Origin: Arcuatula senhousia
Lineage: Eukaryota > Mollusca > Bivalvia > Mytilida > Mytilidae
Direction: 5' to 3'
Assembly (NCBI GenBank): GCA_963971305.1
Contig: OZ020309.1
Span: 3,279,001-3,343,000, forward strand
Length of the DNA: 64,000 nt
Below are positions 11,200 to 22,205 of the stretch, one piece after another (the first letter of the stretch is position 1; the number at the start of each line of letters is the position of its first letter). Position numbers and translations under genes: made by a program. Below the pieces are notes generated by a model. That model had not been told where the DNA came from and did no database searches. It saw only the letters and a list, made by a program, of their open reading frames with translations.

Positions 11200-11751
11200 C
11201 TATTTAAATTGTGGAACATTAAGAAGGGATGGTTTAGCATTAAGCTTATAATTTCCAGGCATACTTGGTTGTGTAAATTTTTGAACAACCCTGCGATTGT
11301 TGTTATATTGAATACCATGAGGTTTGGAAGACTTAGTGCAAGTTGAAGCTGAATGATTTTCATTGCATTTTATGCAAGAATGCAAATAAGTACAATTACT
11401 TCGAAAACACCCTCGCTTATAATTAAAATCGTAAAACTTGTTTCTAGTGTCCAATTTTTGGTTTGCTATTACGGTGCCTTTTGTCGCTACAAATCGTAAC
11501 AATAAATTGCCATCTATTTGAGACCAAGGCCGATTTGTATTAAGTGCCTTCCTTAACCTAAATTGTTGGTCATACATATAAATTCTATCAAATGAGGTAT
11601 CAGATAATGCTCCTCTTATTATCGATAAATAAGCAAATAAGTCAGATGCCATAGATATATGTTTCTCAACTAAAATTTTTGAATAATTCAAAAAGGCATC
11701 AGTCCAATTTTCTATGTTTTCGATTTGTTTTGTTTTCACCATTTTATTCAT
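11200..11751 (-). CDS. Gag-like protein of the YR retrotransposon
   Basis: 183 codons, 47 bases upstream of the RT frame. The C-terminal half carries two zinc-knuckle-like clusters: C-x4-C-x3-H (GCFRSNCTYLH) and C-x2-C-x3-H-x4-C (CIKCNENHSASTC), as in the gag-like ORF of DIRS/Ngaro elements. It should bind element RNA. The start ATG at 11749-11751 is directly preceded by AT-rich sequence and a palindrome (CAATTGAAACGC...GCGTCTCAATTG, about 11780-11809). It may be N-terminally short, because the element appears truncated just upstream. Confidence 0.65.
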   Translation of the reverse strand: MNKMVKTKQIENIENWTDAFLNYSKILVEKHISMASDLFAYLSIIRGALSDTSFDRIYMYDQQFRLRKALNTNRPWSQIDGNLLLRFVATKGTVIANQKLDTRNKFYDFNYKRGCFRSNCTYLHSCIKCNENHSASTCTKSSKPHGIQYNNNRRVVQKFTQPSMPGNYKLNAKPSLLNVPQFK

Positions 11752-11869
11752 TTGATTTTACACTAGCCTTCCGTTTTCAATTGAAACGCAATTTTGCGTC
11801 TCAATTGGAAGAGAAAAAAATAGTTTTTAACAAAATAGACAAATCTATATAACTTAAGTTACAAATTTT

Positions 11870-12066
11870 TTCTTTGAGGTTTTGCGGAACGAAAATATCC
11901 AATTCATTTGAAAAAGGACGGACGGAATGTTTCTACACAAGAAGGGAAAGTTGACGGTTGGAAAGTTGAAGTCATCATGTTTGTCAAAGAGCCTTGTTGA
12001 AAGTTTTCCTTGAGAGTCAATTTCGAGACGTAGATCTAAAGGTGAACAGAACGAAGGAATAAGAAA
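11870..12066 (-). pseudogene. Penelope-like reverse transcriptase C-terminal fragment
   Basis: The minus strand encodes LRLEIDSQGKLSTRLFDKHD followed by DFNFPTVNFPFL, the end of the RT domain of Penelope-like elements (compare LEIDTLGRLCTKLYDKRD at 54620). About 45 residues are recognisable, with a broken reading frame beyond. It abuts the cut 5' end of the Ngaro-like element and runs into the family T tail at 12060-12320. Confidence 0.6.
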
Positions 12067-12320
12067 CATAGAAACATAAAATCAACTGAACAGCAATCAA
12101 CAATGCGAACACAAAATGAGTCGAACAAGAGTAAACTCCGAATGAGTAAGCAGTCACTGCATCTATAGCACATTCGTCGCGTTGCCATTGGACAATTCGG
12201 CGTGTCAAACCCGAAATGGGAAATAGAACAAAAACCTAAAGACAAACCAACATCAGCACTCATCTGAGAAATAGAAATCCCATCTTCGTCTAAGAGCGCA
12301 TGATGTCTTCCGACGAATTT
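12060..12320 (-). repeat. Retroelement 3'-tail repeat (family T)
   Basis: The minus strand has GAGTGCTGATGTTGGTTTGTC, GTTTGACACGCCGAATT, GCAACGCGACG and TTTACTCTTGTTCGACTC-like blocks, in the same order as the plus-strand copies at 50085 and 51310. It follows the Penelope-like RT remnant. Open frames on it are chance. Confidence 0.55.
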
Positions 12321-12780
12321 CTACAGTTAGGACAACAACCAATGTGCAACATAACCTTGTGTATGCAATTTTTGTGTCAGACGTGTCGCTCTGCAGAAAA
12401 AATCCATCTAAGTCCTGCAAGTTTTGCAGTAGCGAATCAATTGTAATATTAACGATTTTTGGATTACAACAAATACAGTCATGTTGTTATTATTGGCTTG
12501 TGAGAAAGTCACATTTGTCCTCGCCAGTTTAAGAAGCCGTACCAGAGAGACTGACCATATTAACTTAAAAAGGGTCTTGGAATTTTGTTCTCGTAAACAT
12601 TTTTCTTCGCGTATAGTGCATGCAGAAAACGGGTCTTTGCAAAATCATGATACTGATGCATGTAGATGTACTCCAATGTTTGAATACCGGTACTTGCTGT
12701 GCAATTTTTCCTTCGGTCATCTGAGAGCGAACGTCGCACAACTGTACTTCTTTCAAACTTCTTATTAATCTTCTATTCGA
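12321..12780. other. No gene or repeat recognised
   Basis: A 95-codon frame on the plus strand (12481-12768) has no recognisable motif and unremarkable composition; I do not call it a gene. Confidence 0.4.
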
Positions 12781-12889
12781 GACCCAAATATCGCAATAAA
12801 AGAGGAAAGTTTGGCTTTATAAAACTTGTTTTATCCATCATTTCTTTTAAAGTGAATTTTACAGAGAAGATAATGATGTGTGGAATTCC

Positions 12890-13293
12890 CTCTTTTCAGT
12901 TTACATAGGTTATCTCCCATAAGCAGGAGTTATCTAACTTTGCAGGAGGTGTAATTTCTTAGCCCCTCTGTTCTTTTCATGGAAAATTAGTGAAAAATCT
13001 AGAGAGATCTTAAAGAAATTAGGGATTTCACTAAATTTCACAAGAACTTTACTATATAAAATCTTTAAAGTTTACATTTTTATTGCAGATTATTTAATAA
13101 GTATTTTTGTAAAAGGAAATGTTTTAAAAAGTTACATAACTATCTCAAAATGTTGGGAAATCCCTTTTCTTTCTGAACCCCTCAAATTTATCATAGGATT
13201 TCAACATTAAATCCAGAGAAAATAAATTTCATACCTGCTGTAAAGTTAGATAACTCATGCATATGGGAGATAACCTATGTTAACTGAAAAGAG
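12890..13293. mobile_element. Short TIR element (MITE), AGGTTATCTCCC ends, inserted in an R1 repeat
   Basis: 404 bp. The left end CTCTTTTCAGTTTACATAGG continues into TTATCTCCCATAAGC; the right end is its near-exact inverse, about 50 bp on each side. The left flank (ATGTGTGGAAT) and right flank (GTACGCGACA) are the two halves of the conserved end of repeat family R1 (compare 37620-37650), so the element interrupted an R1 copy. No target duplication is evident. The interior is AT-rich with no frame. Confidence 0.65.
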
Positions 13294-13600
13294 TACGCGA
13301 CAAAACCTACAACATTGACAACAATTTAAAAACTCCACAACGTAAAACGACCAGCAGCCTTCAATGTGACCAACGGTCACTACTCGCTGTTTTACAATTG
13401 GCCCTGGATTGAAATAACTACATAATAATTTATGATTCAAACCGAATCCTAAAGTGTCAATAAGAGACCCCCTTTTTGACCAAAAAAAAACCCAAATAAC
13501 ATAAAAAATCGACAATTACAAACATCTTCCTGGCTTTGGACAGGCACATTAAAATTGTTGTGGGGTTAAACTAGTTAAATAGATCAGAAATAATAATATT
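13294..13600 (-). repeat. Dispersed repeat family R1, copy 1
   Basis: On the minus strand: AATGTGCCTGTCCAAAGCCAG, TTCAATCCAGGGCCAATTG, AACAGCGAG, GTCACATTGAAGGCTGCTGG, GTTTTGTCGCGTAC. The same blocks in order occur at 37325-37660 (plus), 21800-22095 (minus) and, more weakly, 44235-44515 (minus). An 86-codon open frame on it is not shared by the other copies. Likely an old retroposon. Confidence 0.6.
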
Positions 13601-13781
13601 GCTCACTCCTGGCTGGATGCGTTTGCCTTTTTTCTTTTGTTCTTTGTCAGTAAAGATTGGTCAACCGACTTCGGTAGGTTTTTTTTAACAAACTATAGAA
13701 TGATGTAAAAGAAAAAAAAATATCATAAAATCAAAATCCTAATTCGTTAGTTTTATTCCAACAGTTTATATTACGTAAAAT

Positions 13782-13905
13782 TTCGTTTCGTTATATTTCG
13801 TTTTTTCGAATTTCGTTTCGTTTCGTTATATTTCGTTTCGTTTCGTTGTATTTCGTTTCGTTTCGTTGCGTTTCGTTTCGTTGCGTTTCGATTGCGTTTC
13901 TCAGT
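13782..13905. repeat. TTTCG microsatellite
   Basis: Imperfect (TTTCG)n, interrupted by TTATA, TTGTA and TTGCG units. Confidence 0.85.
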
Positions 13906-14276
13906 TTAAAGGTACCCATTCGAATCTCATGTTACTGTAGCGGATGCGATATGAAAAGTGTATTACGGACGGAATGGAGGACAGACGGACGAATTGACAG
14001 CTTAAAGCACCAAGTACTACATTTACGCCACTTTTAAAGCCAATAAAACATACATATATTTTTGATCAACTCTGACTGGTTATATACAATAGGTCACAAT
14101 ACATGCAACTAAGTATTTTCGACGTTATCAGAAATGATAATGGGCAGAGCAACCCCTCTTATTCTGACACAAAATGCAAGGTTGGATCAGATTCTTTACA
14201 TGCAGTCATTCGCATTCCAACGTTTTCAAAAATCACTGACAAAAATATACATTATCCATTATTAATGAATATTATA

Positions 14277-14412
14277 CAAATGTAGCCTTTTAGTAGGTCG
14301 ATACGAGAAAATATCGACCTGAGGCATATCGACCCGACAACGCAGTTGGAGGTCGATATGCATATCTCAGGTCGATATTTTTCGTATCGACCGTGGTTGA
14401 AGGCTATATTTG
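14277..14412. mobile_element. Fully palindromic 136-bp MITE with TTATA target duplication
   Basis: CAAATGTAGCC at the left and GGCTATATTTG at the right, flanked on both sides by TTATA (14272-14276 and 14413-14417). Internally GGTCGATACGA and TCGTATCGACC, with AATATCGACCTGA and TCAGGTCGATATT inside them, fold into one long hairpin around a short loop near 14345. Confidence 0.7.
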
Positions 14413-14417
14413 TTATA

Positions 14418-15035
14418 TAATTAATTCAACATTCTTGGTAATTAAAATGTTGTGCTTGCATGTAATTGTGATCTGCAAACTGTAATAACTGTAGTGATTG
14501 CAATCAATTTGTAAATTGTTAAGATTTCTCATACTGAAAACCTAGCATTTCAAAAAGATTAATAGTTTTGTGTGGGTAGTAAGATGGAAGAACTAACCTT
14601 TAAATTTCTATTCCATCCACTAGTGAACTTTCAATGACTTTGGTAGCTTTTTAGGGAAAGACAGCTGACATATTCTCTATTTTGTTGATGAAACTGAATT
14701 CACATTCCAAGAGTTGTTCAATTTCAATCTACAATTGCCAAATCAGCAAATGAACAAATCTTTGCTTGGGAATTCAGTCGTTTCTGCTGAAATTCTCATT
14801 TGAGAGTCGTTATTTGCATATGTTTACTTAAAATTTCTGCTTTGCCTTTGGGGTGTCTTCTCGGCCAGGGAATGAAACAATCCCTGATTCGAATGAAACA
14901 CGTGACCGTGCAATATCAATTTTTTGCACGTGCCAAGTCAATATAAAAAAAATATCACCAGGTCACCTGGTATGATTCAACTTATCAAATCAAGTAAAAA
15001 ATATAAATTAATAATATTAATAAATAACAAGTATT
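14418..15035. other. No gene or repeat recognised
   Basis: AT-rich sequence with no motif I can name. Confidence 0.4.
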
Positions 15036-15039
15036 AACT

Positions 15040-15567
15040 GTGATTGCAAGCAAGTCACAAAGTCCCCCAAACGACCCGTATTTGCCATTATTCTCTTCAG
15101 CATGTCAAAAAACCCCTAAATATCAATTTTCATGTAAATCGGAGTACTTTGAAAATTTCGACCTGATTATCTCCCTTGAGAAATCACATTTTTATTCATA
15201 TCTCGAAAACCGTAAATATCGCTTCAAAATTTTTTTTCATATTATTAAAGAGAATGTTTTGCTCTATCAACCTACCAAATTTCAGAACCCTGCCCACCTA
15301 GGTTACCGAGATATTGCAATGTCCATTATTTAGTCCATTTTCCTGTTTCCATGGAAACGGCGGCCATTTTGAAAAGTCTGATTATCAACGAAGCTTTCTT
15401 TCTTTACAATCTATTATCCTGCCAAGTTTTTTCTTGAAATGTTGTGTCGTTTTCTCTGGGATCTCCGGACAAGTTCACGACTAAGTGGAAGAAACGGAAG
15501 AAGAAGAATAATAATAATAAGAAACGGTGCAAAAACAATAAGTCCCCAAACTTTGTTTGGGGGACTT
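15040..15567. repeat. Unclassified repeat-like unit bounded by AGTCCCCCAAAC motifs
   Basis: Starts near AAAGTCCCCCAAACGACCC (15058) and ends in a perfect hairpin AAGTCCCCAAAC, TTTG..., GGGGACTT (15540-15567). Just before the hairpin there is an AAGAAGAATAATAATAATAA simple tract. It looks like an old retroposon with a hairpin end; open frames in it (97 and 73 codons) have no recognisable domain. Only one copy in the window, so the call is weak. Confidence 0.35.
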
Positions 15568-17490
15568 AATAAAAGCTACTTGTATTTGCCTGTACCGTTC
15601 AAACTTTGTCGCGTACTTTTGTCTTTCCTTTTTTCACGCATCATTAAAAATAAATTCTAGTATATTTGTTGAATGATTTGACCGTGTTTGACCACACGAT
15701 GAATGAAAATCAAAATGATATAATTGTGATTATATATTTGAATACATGTTAACGCGTGGATTATTTAGTATCCATATATGAATGTAAGTTACTATTTGAA
15801 ATAAGATAAGGAAGCTTTTCAATATAGAAAGCCAAACGGGCAAAGATTCCTCATTCTTGCTTTCAAATTTCACATTTTAGATTTAAATCTTCTGATTCCA
15901 TATTTCTTATCCCGCATCCAATATCATAATAATCCATTAATAATCCATCTTTTATTCTAGTTTTTTTTCCCACTACCAATTTTTTTTTGTGTTTTAATTT
16001 CACAATTATGAATTCTTGATTTTATACTCCGTAGTTTTTCTTAGCGTACCATTCGTATTTTCTAGATCTTAATAACAAAATTGTCATTCTGACTTTTATC
16101 ATTTTCGTTTTTGAAGAAAAAAAACACGAATGATAGATAAATTACTATGAAATTGAGATAAGAAATATGTAATAAGAAAATTGAAAGCATAAATGTAAAA
16201 TTAGGAGGTAAGAAAGAGGATTTGTTATTATTTTGGCTTTCATAATTCAGCACTCAAATTAGGCGGACATACAAGACAATTCATTTCATCTATTTATTTG
16301 TTACATTTAAACTTAACTTGTGTATTGAAAATTTCACCTGAATGCTGTGAAATTATTCAACAAAACTTTGTGTTAATCCCCGCTGTGAGACGCACGAGCA
16401 AGGATGTTATTTGAATGACATGTTCATTACTAAATACCCGACCCGGTAGCAGACGAACTAATTACCAGTTAACTTAACCTGTAAAATAGTAATGGCCAAT
16501 AATCAATGCAAACGCCATGTAAGATGCAAAAATTATCGAAAAATAATGAAAAACTGTTTTGGAATTTACATTATCTTGATTAGAGCGTCTCTGATAAGTC
16601 TTAAATGAACGAAACACTCGTTGGCGTATTATGTTTTGTAACTTAATTTTTGCAAACACTAGTGCTGCTGGTGGAAATTTTTATTAACCCGCTCCGGTCA
16701 CAGACTACGACGTTGTAATTGTTTTCTGTGTATTTTTTAGATTGACAATTCAAAGTCATTGTTTCTAAGCCCAGCGATTTTTCGATGTACAACATTTTTG
16801 CTTCAAATTTACTTTATTAATATTATGTTTGGTACATTTTAGCGGGCCTCTGGTGCGCTAAAATAGACAACGCACTTCGGCGTAGCGATACTATTTGGCT
16901 TCAAGTTTGTTGTGAAAAATTAAATGACGTTTTTGAAGAGAAAACAAAAGGTGTAAAAGTTGAGATGTTTTTAGTCTACATTGTAAATTAAGCAAGAAAT
17001 TTTAAAATGAAATGAACGTAAAATATGTAAAATGAAAATCATTTCTTCTCCAAAAATGCACGAATAGGGTCACGTGAAAACGATAAAATAATGTCACAAG
17101 AAAAGGTCCCCTTAAAGAAAATAATATTTTGAAAAATCTAAAAGTTACTATGATCTGCTCTTTATCATATTTTAATCGCAATGCTAATGCTCACTATACA
17201 GATACCCCAGTTTTCATAAAAATGGCCGGCACGCAAACCTTTTACGGATGTATAACAATTTCTTAAGCATAGTAGTATTTATAAAAAGAAAAAGGGTGAT
17301 CGAAATCGTTTTACGCATTATGATAACTTATGTGTACAGACGAAATGGTGCACTTTAGGTAGATACATTTTACAAATGTATTCATTTAAATGCAAAAACC
17401 GTGGAACTTTAATTCATATGCATGTTGACCTATTGGTCAGCAGTAACGCCTTTTGTCCCCTGTCATGACGCAGAGGGGACATAGAAATGC
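15568..17490. other. Long AT-rich stretch, nothing recognised
   Basis: No exon, RNA gene or repeat that I can support on either strand. Confidence 0.4.
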
Positions 17491-17494
17491 CGGG

Positions 17495-17901
17495 GGCCTT
17501 ATTTTCAAAACATTCCTAGGAATTTCCTAAGGTATGTCTCAGCAATTGATTTAGAAATGATTTGAAATGTTGATTTTTTTTCATGAGATTTATGAGACTT
17601 TCCATTAAAGTTTTGAGGTCACGAAACCACAAAACATTTTTTGGAAAGCATATGCAAAAATAGAATAAAAGAATGGAAGATTGACAGAACGAATTCCTCG
17701 AAGACTTATTTTTGTACAAAATTGATATCCTTAAATATTGGGAATTTCCTAAGTCACCTAATTTATCTTCTTAAATTTAGGACGATTTTTAGGAAATTTT
17801 ACAATTTAAGACAGGTACGAAAATTTGACTTAGGACTAAGATGTGGTGCAGGAGGCTGCATAGCTGTCACTTAGTCCTAAGATAGCTTCGAAAATAAGGC
17901 C
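17495..17901. mobile_element. 407-bp MITE with GGCCTTATTTTC ends and CCGGG target duplication
   Basis: GGCCTTATTTTC at the left and GAAAATAAGGCC at the right; CCGGG occurs on both outer sides (17490-17494 and 17902-17906). Subterminal motifs CCTAGGAATTTCCTAAGG and CTTAGTCCTAAG are repeated inside in both directions. With the element removed the flank reads GAAATGCCGGGTGTCCGTCC. No coding capacity. Confidence 0.65.
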
Positions 17902-17906
17902 CCGGG

Positions 17907-18860
17907 TGTCCGTCCGTCTGTCATTCCGTCCGTGCGATCGTCTGTCACATGTTCTATAACAGTTTTCTGAGCAACTATTTAAGATAGGCTTTCGATTTTT
18001 AGTATGTAGCTTCAGGTAGGAGTCCCATATGGAGGAATGCGTTTCCAAATCTGTCGCTCATCTATTTATTGTTTAACGAGCCGACTTCGATTTCTCCAAC
18101 TCAGTACGAGTACCAGCCTAGGGCAATACCTTATTAGTTAAGCACAATTCCGACCTCAGAATCTTATGACGCTATTCGTCACCCGCCATATACAAACACT
18201 GCAGTATATGTACTTTGGTTAATATGTGGCTGCCCCCAAAACGGTGACAGAAAACTGTAAGCTCAATATATATTGCGACTTACATGTACTTTCCTATTAT
18301 CGAAAATAAAACAAACAGAAAAGCTGTTCTTGCCAAATTAAAGTCTGAGATTCAAAATATGTTGCACTATGGCTTGTGTATAAATAAAGAAGATAAATAA
18401 ATGGATCGTGAAGCCACATTTAAAAGGTAAAAACAAAATAAGAAATATAAATAAATAAAACCTTTAAAACAACTAAAACAAGAATGCCCAAATTTTTGGA
18501 CATAAAGTCCTTCTTCAGGGGCTAAAAAGTAAAAAGATGTTGACACAATGACTGACGAGGACAGAATGACAAAACATTGACTCGAAGAACATCACGTGGT
18601 AAATTAACCTAAAATCCTGAACTTGATGACTAATTTATAAACATTAAGAAAAGGTCTGTCTTTTTACATTTATACCAAAGGGTTGAAAAGTGCCTAAAAA
18701 ATTTATTATTCTTTGATATAGCAGTTACTTGAAAAAAAATAAGGAGTGTATAGACTCAAAGAATTAATAGTAAACCGTACTGTTTTCAGAGAGAGATCGC
18801 ATATATAGGAGTTTATTTTAAAACACCTTTCTCATTTTAAAATGTAAAATTACTTTTCTT
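17907..18860. other. No gene recognised; GTCCGTCC simple tract at the start
   Basis: A short CCGTCCGTC-rich run (17907-17935), then unremarkable sequence. Confidence 0.4.
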
Positions 18861-19679
18861 GCGAAAATTCCTAAGTTTATTTAATTATATTGCGTAAATA
18901 TGCCTGTGTCCATAGTTATAGTGTGTATTGTCTGTTTATTTGTTTGTTATTTTAATGTCAATGCATGACCCCGGGTGCATGACATGACAGGTCTCAGTGG
19001 GATATACCGACGGCATATCAAAGGCACGGACGGCCTGACTCGTTTTTGTTTTTGTTTCGTCTTTGAAGCATTAATAATTACCTACGAACTTTATTTGAGA
19101 GATTCGGCATTTCAATTGCTGCTCTACTACACATGCCTTCTAATATAGAAAATTCAACTAAATTTACGGAATGGGCTTATCTGCCCGCAAATAAAATGCA
19201 TGCATGTATTTTATAATTAATGACTAGTTATAAAAAGTTATACCTTAGGAAGGTATACATTATGCATGCATCCCGTTTTTCTAGAACGACCACCAATAAC
19301 TTTTCGATGCTTGTACATGCATGTAACTTACATGTAAATTACTAAAGACAACTCTCTTGAAAGAAGATAGCTTTCTTTAATTGTTTAATTCGACATCTTA
19401 TTTTGAAAATAGTAGATCTTCGAAATAAAATACAAGGATTATAACAGACATACATTAAATATTTCGAAAACCTTCTCATTTTGGTACATAAATTCGGAAA
19501 CTAAACACGGTTTCAAATTGGTTAAGTATTCTTTATACAATCTGATTAAATTGATACTATATAGCAAGAATTCCTAACGACCACGGTTAAATTTGAAAGC
19601 AATTTGAAAAAGTTTGGATAAATTGATTATCGTATTTTCGTTTCGGCAAACATTCTTGAATTTTATTAAAAGTTTCTAT

Positions 19680-19830
19680 CGTGTATCGTGTGTGGTGTAT
19701 GTTAAATCGTGTATCGTGTATCGGTCAATCGTGTATCGTGTATCGCTCAATGGTGTATGGTGTATCACTCAATTGTGTATGGTGTATGGTGCAATCGTGT
19801 ATAGTGTGAATGGGAAGTTACACGGTTCAA
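19680..19830. repeat. Minisatellite of TCGTGTATCGTGTA units
   Basis: Degenerate units of about 10-20 bp (ATCGTGTATCGTGTATCGC, CAATGGTGTATGG) directly beside a Penelope-like RT fragment. Composition recalls the arrays at 228-482 and 45130-45460, but no terminal inverted repeat is seen here. Confidence 0.65.
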
Positions 19831-19837
19831 TCACTGT

Positions 19838-20066
19838 AGATCTAAATATGAAGCAGACCTCCTAGAATCCGTTGTGTCCTTTATTTCAAGCTCCTGTGGA
19901 TATATGAGATGGAAAAAGTCATCAAATCGAGAATTGTTTAGTGAAAGGACATCATCAATATAACGGAACGTGAGGTTGAAAGAGAGAGCTAGTCTAGGTT
20001 TTTTTTGTCTAGATAAGATTGTAAGAAGTCTACTTTATATGAATGTAGAAACAAATCAGCAAGCAA
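19838..20066 (-). pseudogene. Penelope-like reverse transcriptase fragment with YIDD box
   Basis: The minus strand encodes LTFRYIDDVLSLNN, then FHLIYPQELEIKDTTDS and RRSASYLD, contiguous with the part of the Penelope-like RT that precedes the pieces at 29866 and 54490. The catalytic YIDD is intact, but the fragment is only about 60 residues long. It is cut at 20066 by the MITE at 20069. Confidence 0.65.
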
Positions 20067-20068
20067 AG

Positions 20069-20538
20069 GTGCGACGTCAAAAGTATTTCACGCTTTATAT
20101 TTTCTAAATTATATTTCATATAAATTCGCATTTTTTCAAAAAAAGTCATTTTAAACGGATTTTTATAAAATAAAAGCCAACAGATGCAGCAATATTTCAA
20201 GATTATTTCTATATTTTGTCATCCTAAAATGTTAGATGGGTTAGATTTAATCATAATTAGAACACAAGTGAAATATTTGAAAATCATTTTCCTTTAAATT
20301 TTAACTGAATATTTTTTGTTAACTTTTTTCTATGTGTTTTATTTTAGTATAAAATGAACCAAGTGGCTTTAACAGATTTGCAAATAAACAAACTTCAGAT
20401 AATTATGCATACGTTGGTTTTATTTCATGAAATATGTTTAGAAATGGCTTTGTAATATTTTTTTTTTATAAAAAAATACTTATTTATATGAAATATAAAG
20501 GGAAAAATATAAAGCGTGAAATACTTTTGACGTCACAC
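20069..20538. mobile_element. 470-bp MITE with GACGTCAAAAGTATTTCACG ends
   Basis: Left GTGCGACGTCAAAAGTATTT, right inverse ending TTTTGACGTCACAC, with about 35 bp strong and up to 60 bp weaker terminal inversion (through ATATTTCATATAAAT). It is inserted in Penelope-like RT sequence: short RT remnants flank it on both sides (19838-20066, and 20545-20590 with AACGTCACCAAATCGAG). The right outer edge reads CACACTGTA, which could be a degenerate CAGT/TA end. No coding frame. Confidence 0.65.
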
Positions 20539-20544
20539 TGTATG

Positions 20545-20592
20545 AGATGGAGAACGTCACCAAATCGAGAATTGTTTAGTGAAAGGACGATT
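20545..20592 (-). pseudogene. Short Penelope-like RT remnant
   Basis: Matches the 19905-19955 part of the neighbouring RT fragment (GAGAATTGTTTAGTGAAAGG), so this segment is repeated on both sides of the MITE. Confidence 0.5.
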
Positions 20593-20779
20593 GGGTATTT
20601 ATAACAACATGTTTTTATTCGGAAATAAATTATCCTTTAATAACTATCCTGTGTTTTATTGTTCATTATTATGTCATTTGTTTTTTATAATAACAATTCT
20701 TGCCTTCATATTACCCAATACTCTCTAAGGTGTGCATGTAAATGTACTAAAACGTTAAACATACATCCTTCAATAAATC

Positions 20780-20960
20780 GAAATACAAATGACAACAAAG
20801 TTCCAGACAATAAATTTTGCTACGCCTGACGCGCGTTTAGTCTGTTCATGACTCATAAGAGGCGCTCTACCAAAAATATTGAAAATGCCAAACACTGTAT
20901 GAATATGAAGAGCACAGAACAGTAAAACCAAAAATACCTAACTGGGGAACCAAATTATTA
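20780..20960. repeat. Dispersed repeat, copy 3 (GACAATAAATTTTGC family)
   Basis: Same blocks as 1790-1935 and 2158-2300 (GACAATAAATTTTGCTACG, GACGCGCGTTTAGTC, AGAGGCGCTCTACC). Its right flank (GGGGAACCAAATTATTAC) reappears inverted at 38105-38130. Confidence 0.55.
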
Positions 20961-21204
20961 CTAATATATTCAACATATGTCTGGGGTAGGAAGAACGTTA
21001 GGGTTTAGACAATTTTGAAATTTAAACGGATAATTTAAAGCTTTGATGTGTTCTCCAACAAAAGTGTTGGTACCAGGGCGGGCTAACATCGGGGAATGAC
21101 TGAAAAGGGTAAATAAAGGTTACAACAAAATGCCCGAGCTGGGAAGCCCAATCACATATATCCAAGAAGAAATGCAAAACAATGCAATGACCAGAGATAT
21201 TGAA

Positions 21205-21300
21205 GATCGCAATGGTCCTGATTTGGTACAGGCCTTTCAAAAGAAATAGTGGGTTGAACCAAGTTTAATGACGCGAAACTTACCTCTTCCATTGTGATTC
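21205..21300. repeat. R3 repeat, inverted copy
   Basis: GATCGCAATGGTCCTGATTTGG to CTTCCATTGTGATTC, the R3 unit in reverse relative to 3448-3551. Confidence 0.5.
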
Positions 21301-21799
21301 TAAGGGTCGATTAACACAAAACACACCATCCTTGTGAGACACAATAGCGATAAAGAGGTGATTATCTCAGTATAACCAATTGTCACGAACTTATTGAAAT
21401 AACAGTCACGAATAATTTGATCTGATATTATTTTCATTTTTGCTAGTAGTAGCTGATACCGAAACAAAAACTTTTGAATAAACCAGATTAAACGTATAAA
21501 ACGACACTCTCCGACAGAAGGAAACAAGCAGACAATGCATGAAAAATAATATGAATATGAAAGAAAAACCCGCATTGAAACTGATTTTAAAAAGTATTTA
21601 CAGAGTGGTGGACAGAGTTAAGGTAATCAATCTCAAATGTTGACGAAGTCATCACAACGAAACAAACTTCACACCATTAAAATACACAGACATTACAACA
21701 AAATTGCATTAAACAGCGTGAACTTAAACTTAAAGCCCCATTGATGCTTCTATGCCTCTTTCAAAACAAAGAGACAAAATGAATAGTACAACGGTCCTG

Positions 21800-22095
21800 A
21801 TCTGTATAAGCGATAAAGAGATGTGGAATAAGTGTACGCGACACAACTAACATTAAAGAAACGCCAATTAAAAAATCACAAGCGAGCAGTCTTCAACATA
21901 ACTAGAGGATCTTGTATTGGCCGAAGACTAAAAATACAATACATAAAATTCAAACAAATCCCTAGATTATCAACGAAAGACCCATTTCTACACATAGAAC
22001 AAAGAACAGATAGTTGACAGGGACAAATAAAAGCTTTGGCAAGGATTCCTGGATTAGGACAGCACATATTAAAAGTGGCGTGGTTAGACTATTTT
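21800..22095 (-). repeat. Dispersed repeat family R1, copy 2
   Basis: The minus strand runs from CCACGCCACTTTTAATATG and CCTAATCCAGGAATCC to TTGTGTCGCGTACAC. It keeps the full R1 end, whereas the duplicate at 38480-38700 is cut inside it, which helps decide the direction of change between the duplication copies. Confidence 0.55.
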
Positions 22096-22205
22096 TTTGG
22101 CTCAACCTTCTAGACAAAACCTGTACAGACATTGTTATGGAAATGAAAGGTTAAACCATATTTTATGGCACCAAACCTATCTCTTCCATTGCATTATTAG
22201 AGTCC
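22096..22205. repeat. R3-related repeat
   Basis: GGCTCAACCTTCTAGACAAAACC to CTCTTCCATTGCATTAT; the near-identical copy at 38705-38825 is part of duplication 1. Confidence 0.45.

Larger units (their letters stand above)
6764..11760 (-). mobile_element. Degraded Ngaro/DIRS-type tyrosine-recombinase retrotransposon
   Basis: On the minus strand the order is gag-like (11751-11200), RT-RNase H (11152-9541), tyrosine recombinase (about 9457-8671), SGNH hydrolase (about 8650-8072), then a 3' region of repeat (7545-7891), spacer (7111-7544), repeat (6764-7110). RT/RNase H plus a tyrosine recombinase and no integrase or LTR defines the YR retrotransposons. A hydrolase reading frame with no methyltransferase, and a B1-A2-B2 type 3' end, point to Ngaro rather than DIRS proper. 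The 5' end appears cut at about 11800-11870, where a Penelope-like fragment begins, which would explain why the expected 5' A1 repeat is not seen. Several frame breaks make it non-autonomous. Confidence 0.75.

Noticed and set aside
13255..13515. 86-codon minus-strand frame
   Set aside because: Falls on repeat family R1; not conserved in other copies.
14920..15600. Possible SINE with tRNA-like head
   Set aside because: No A-box/B-box or tRNA-like fold could be found near 15040; kept only as an unclassified repeat.
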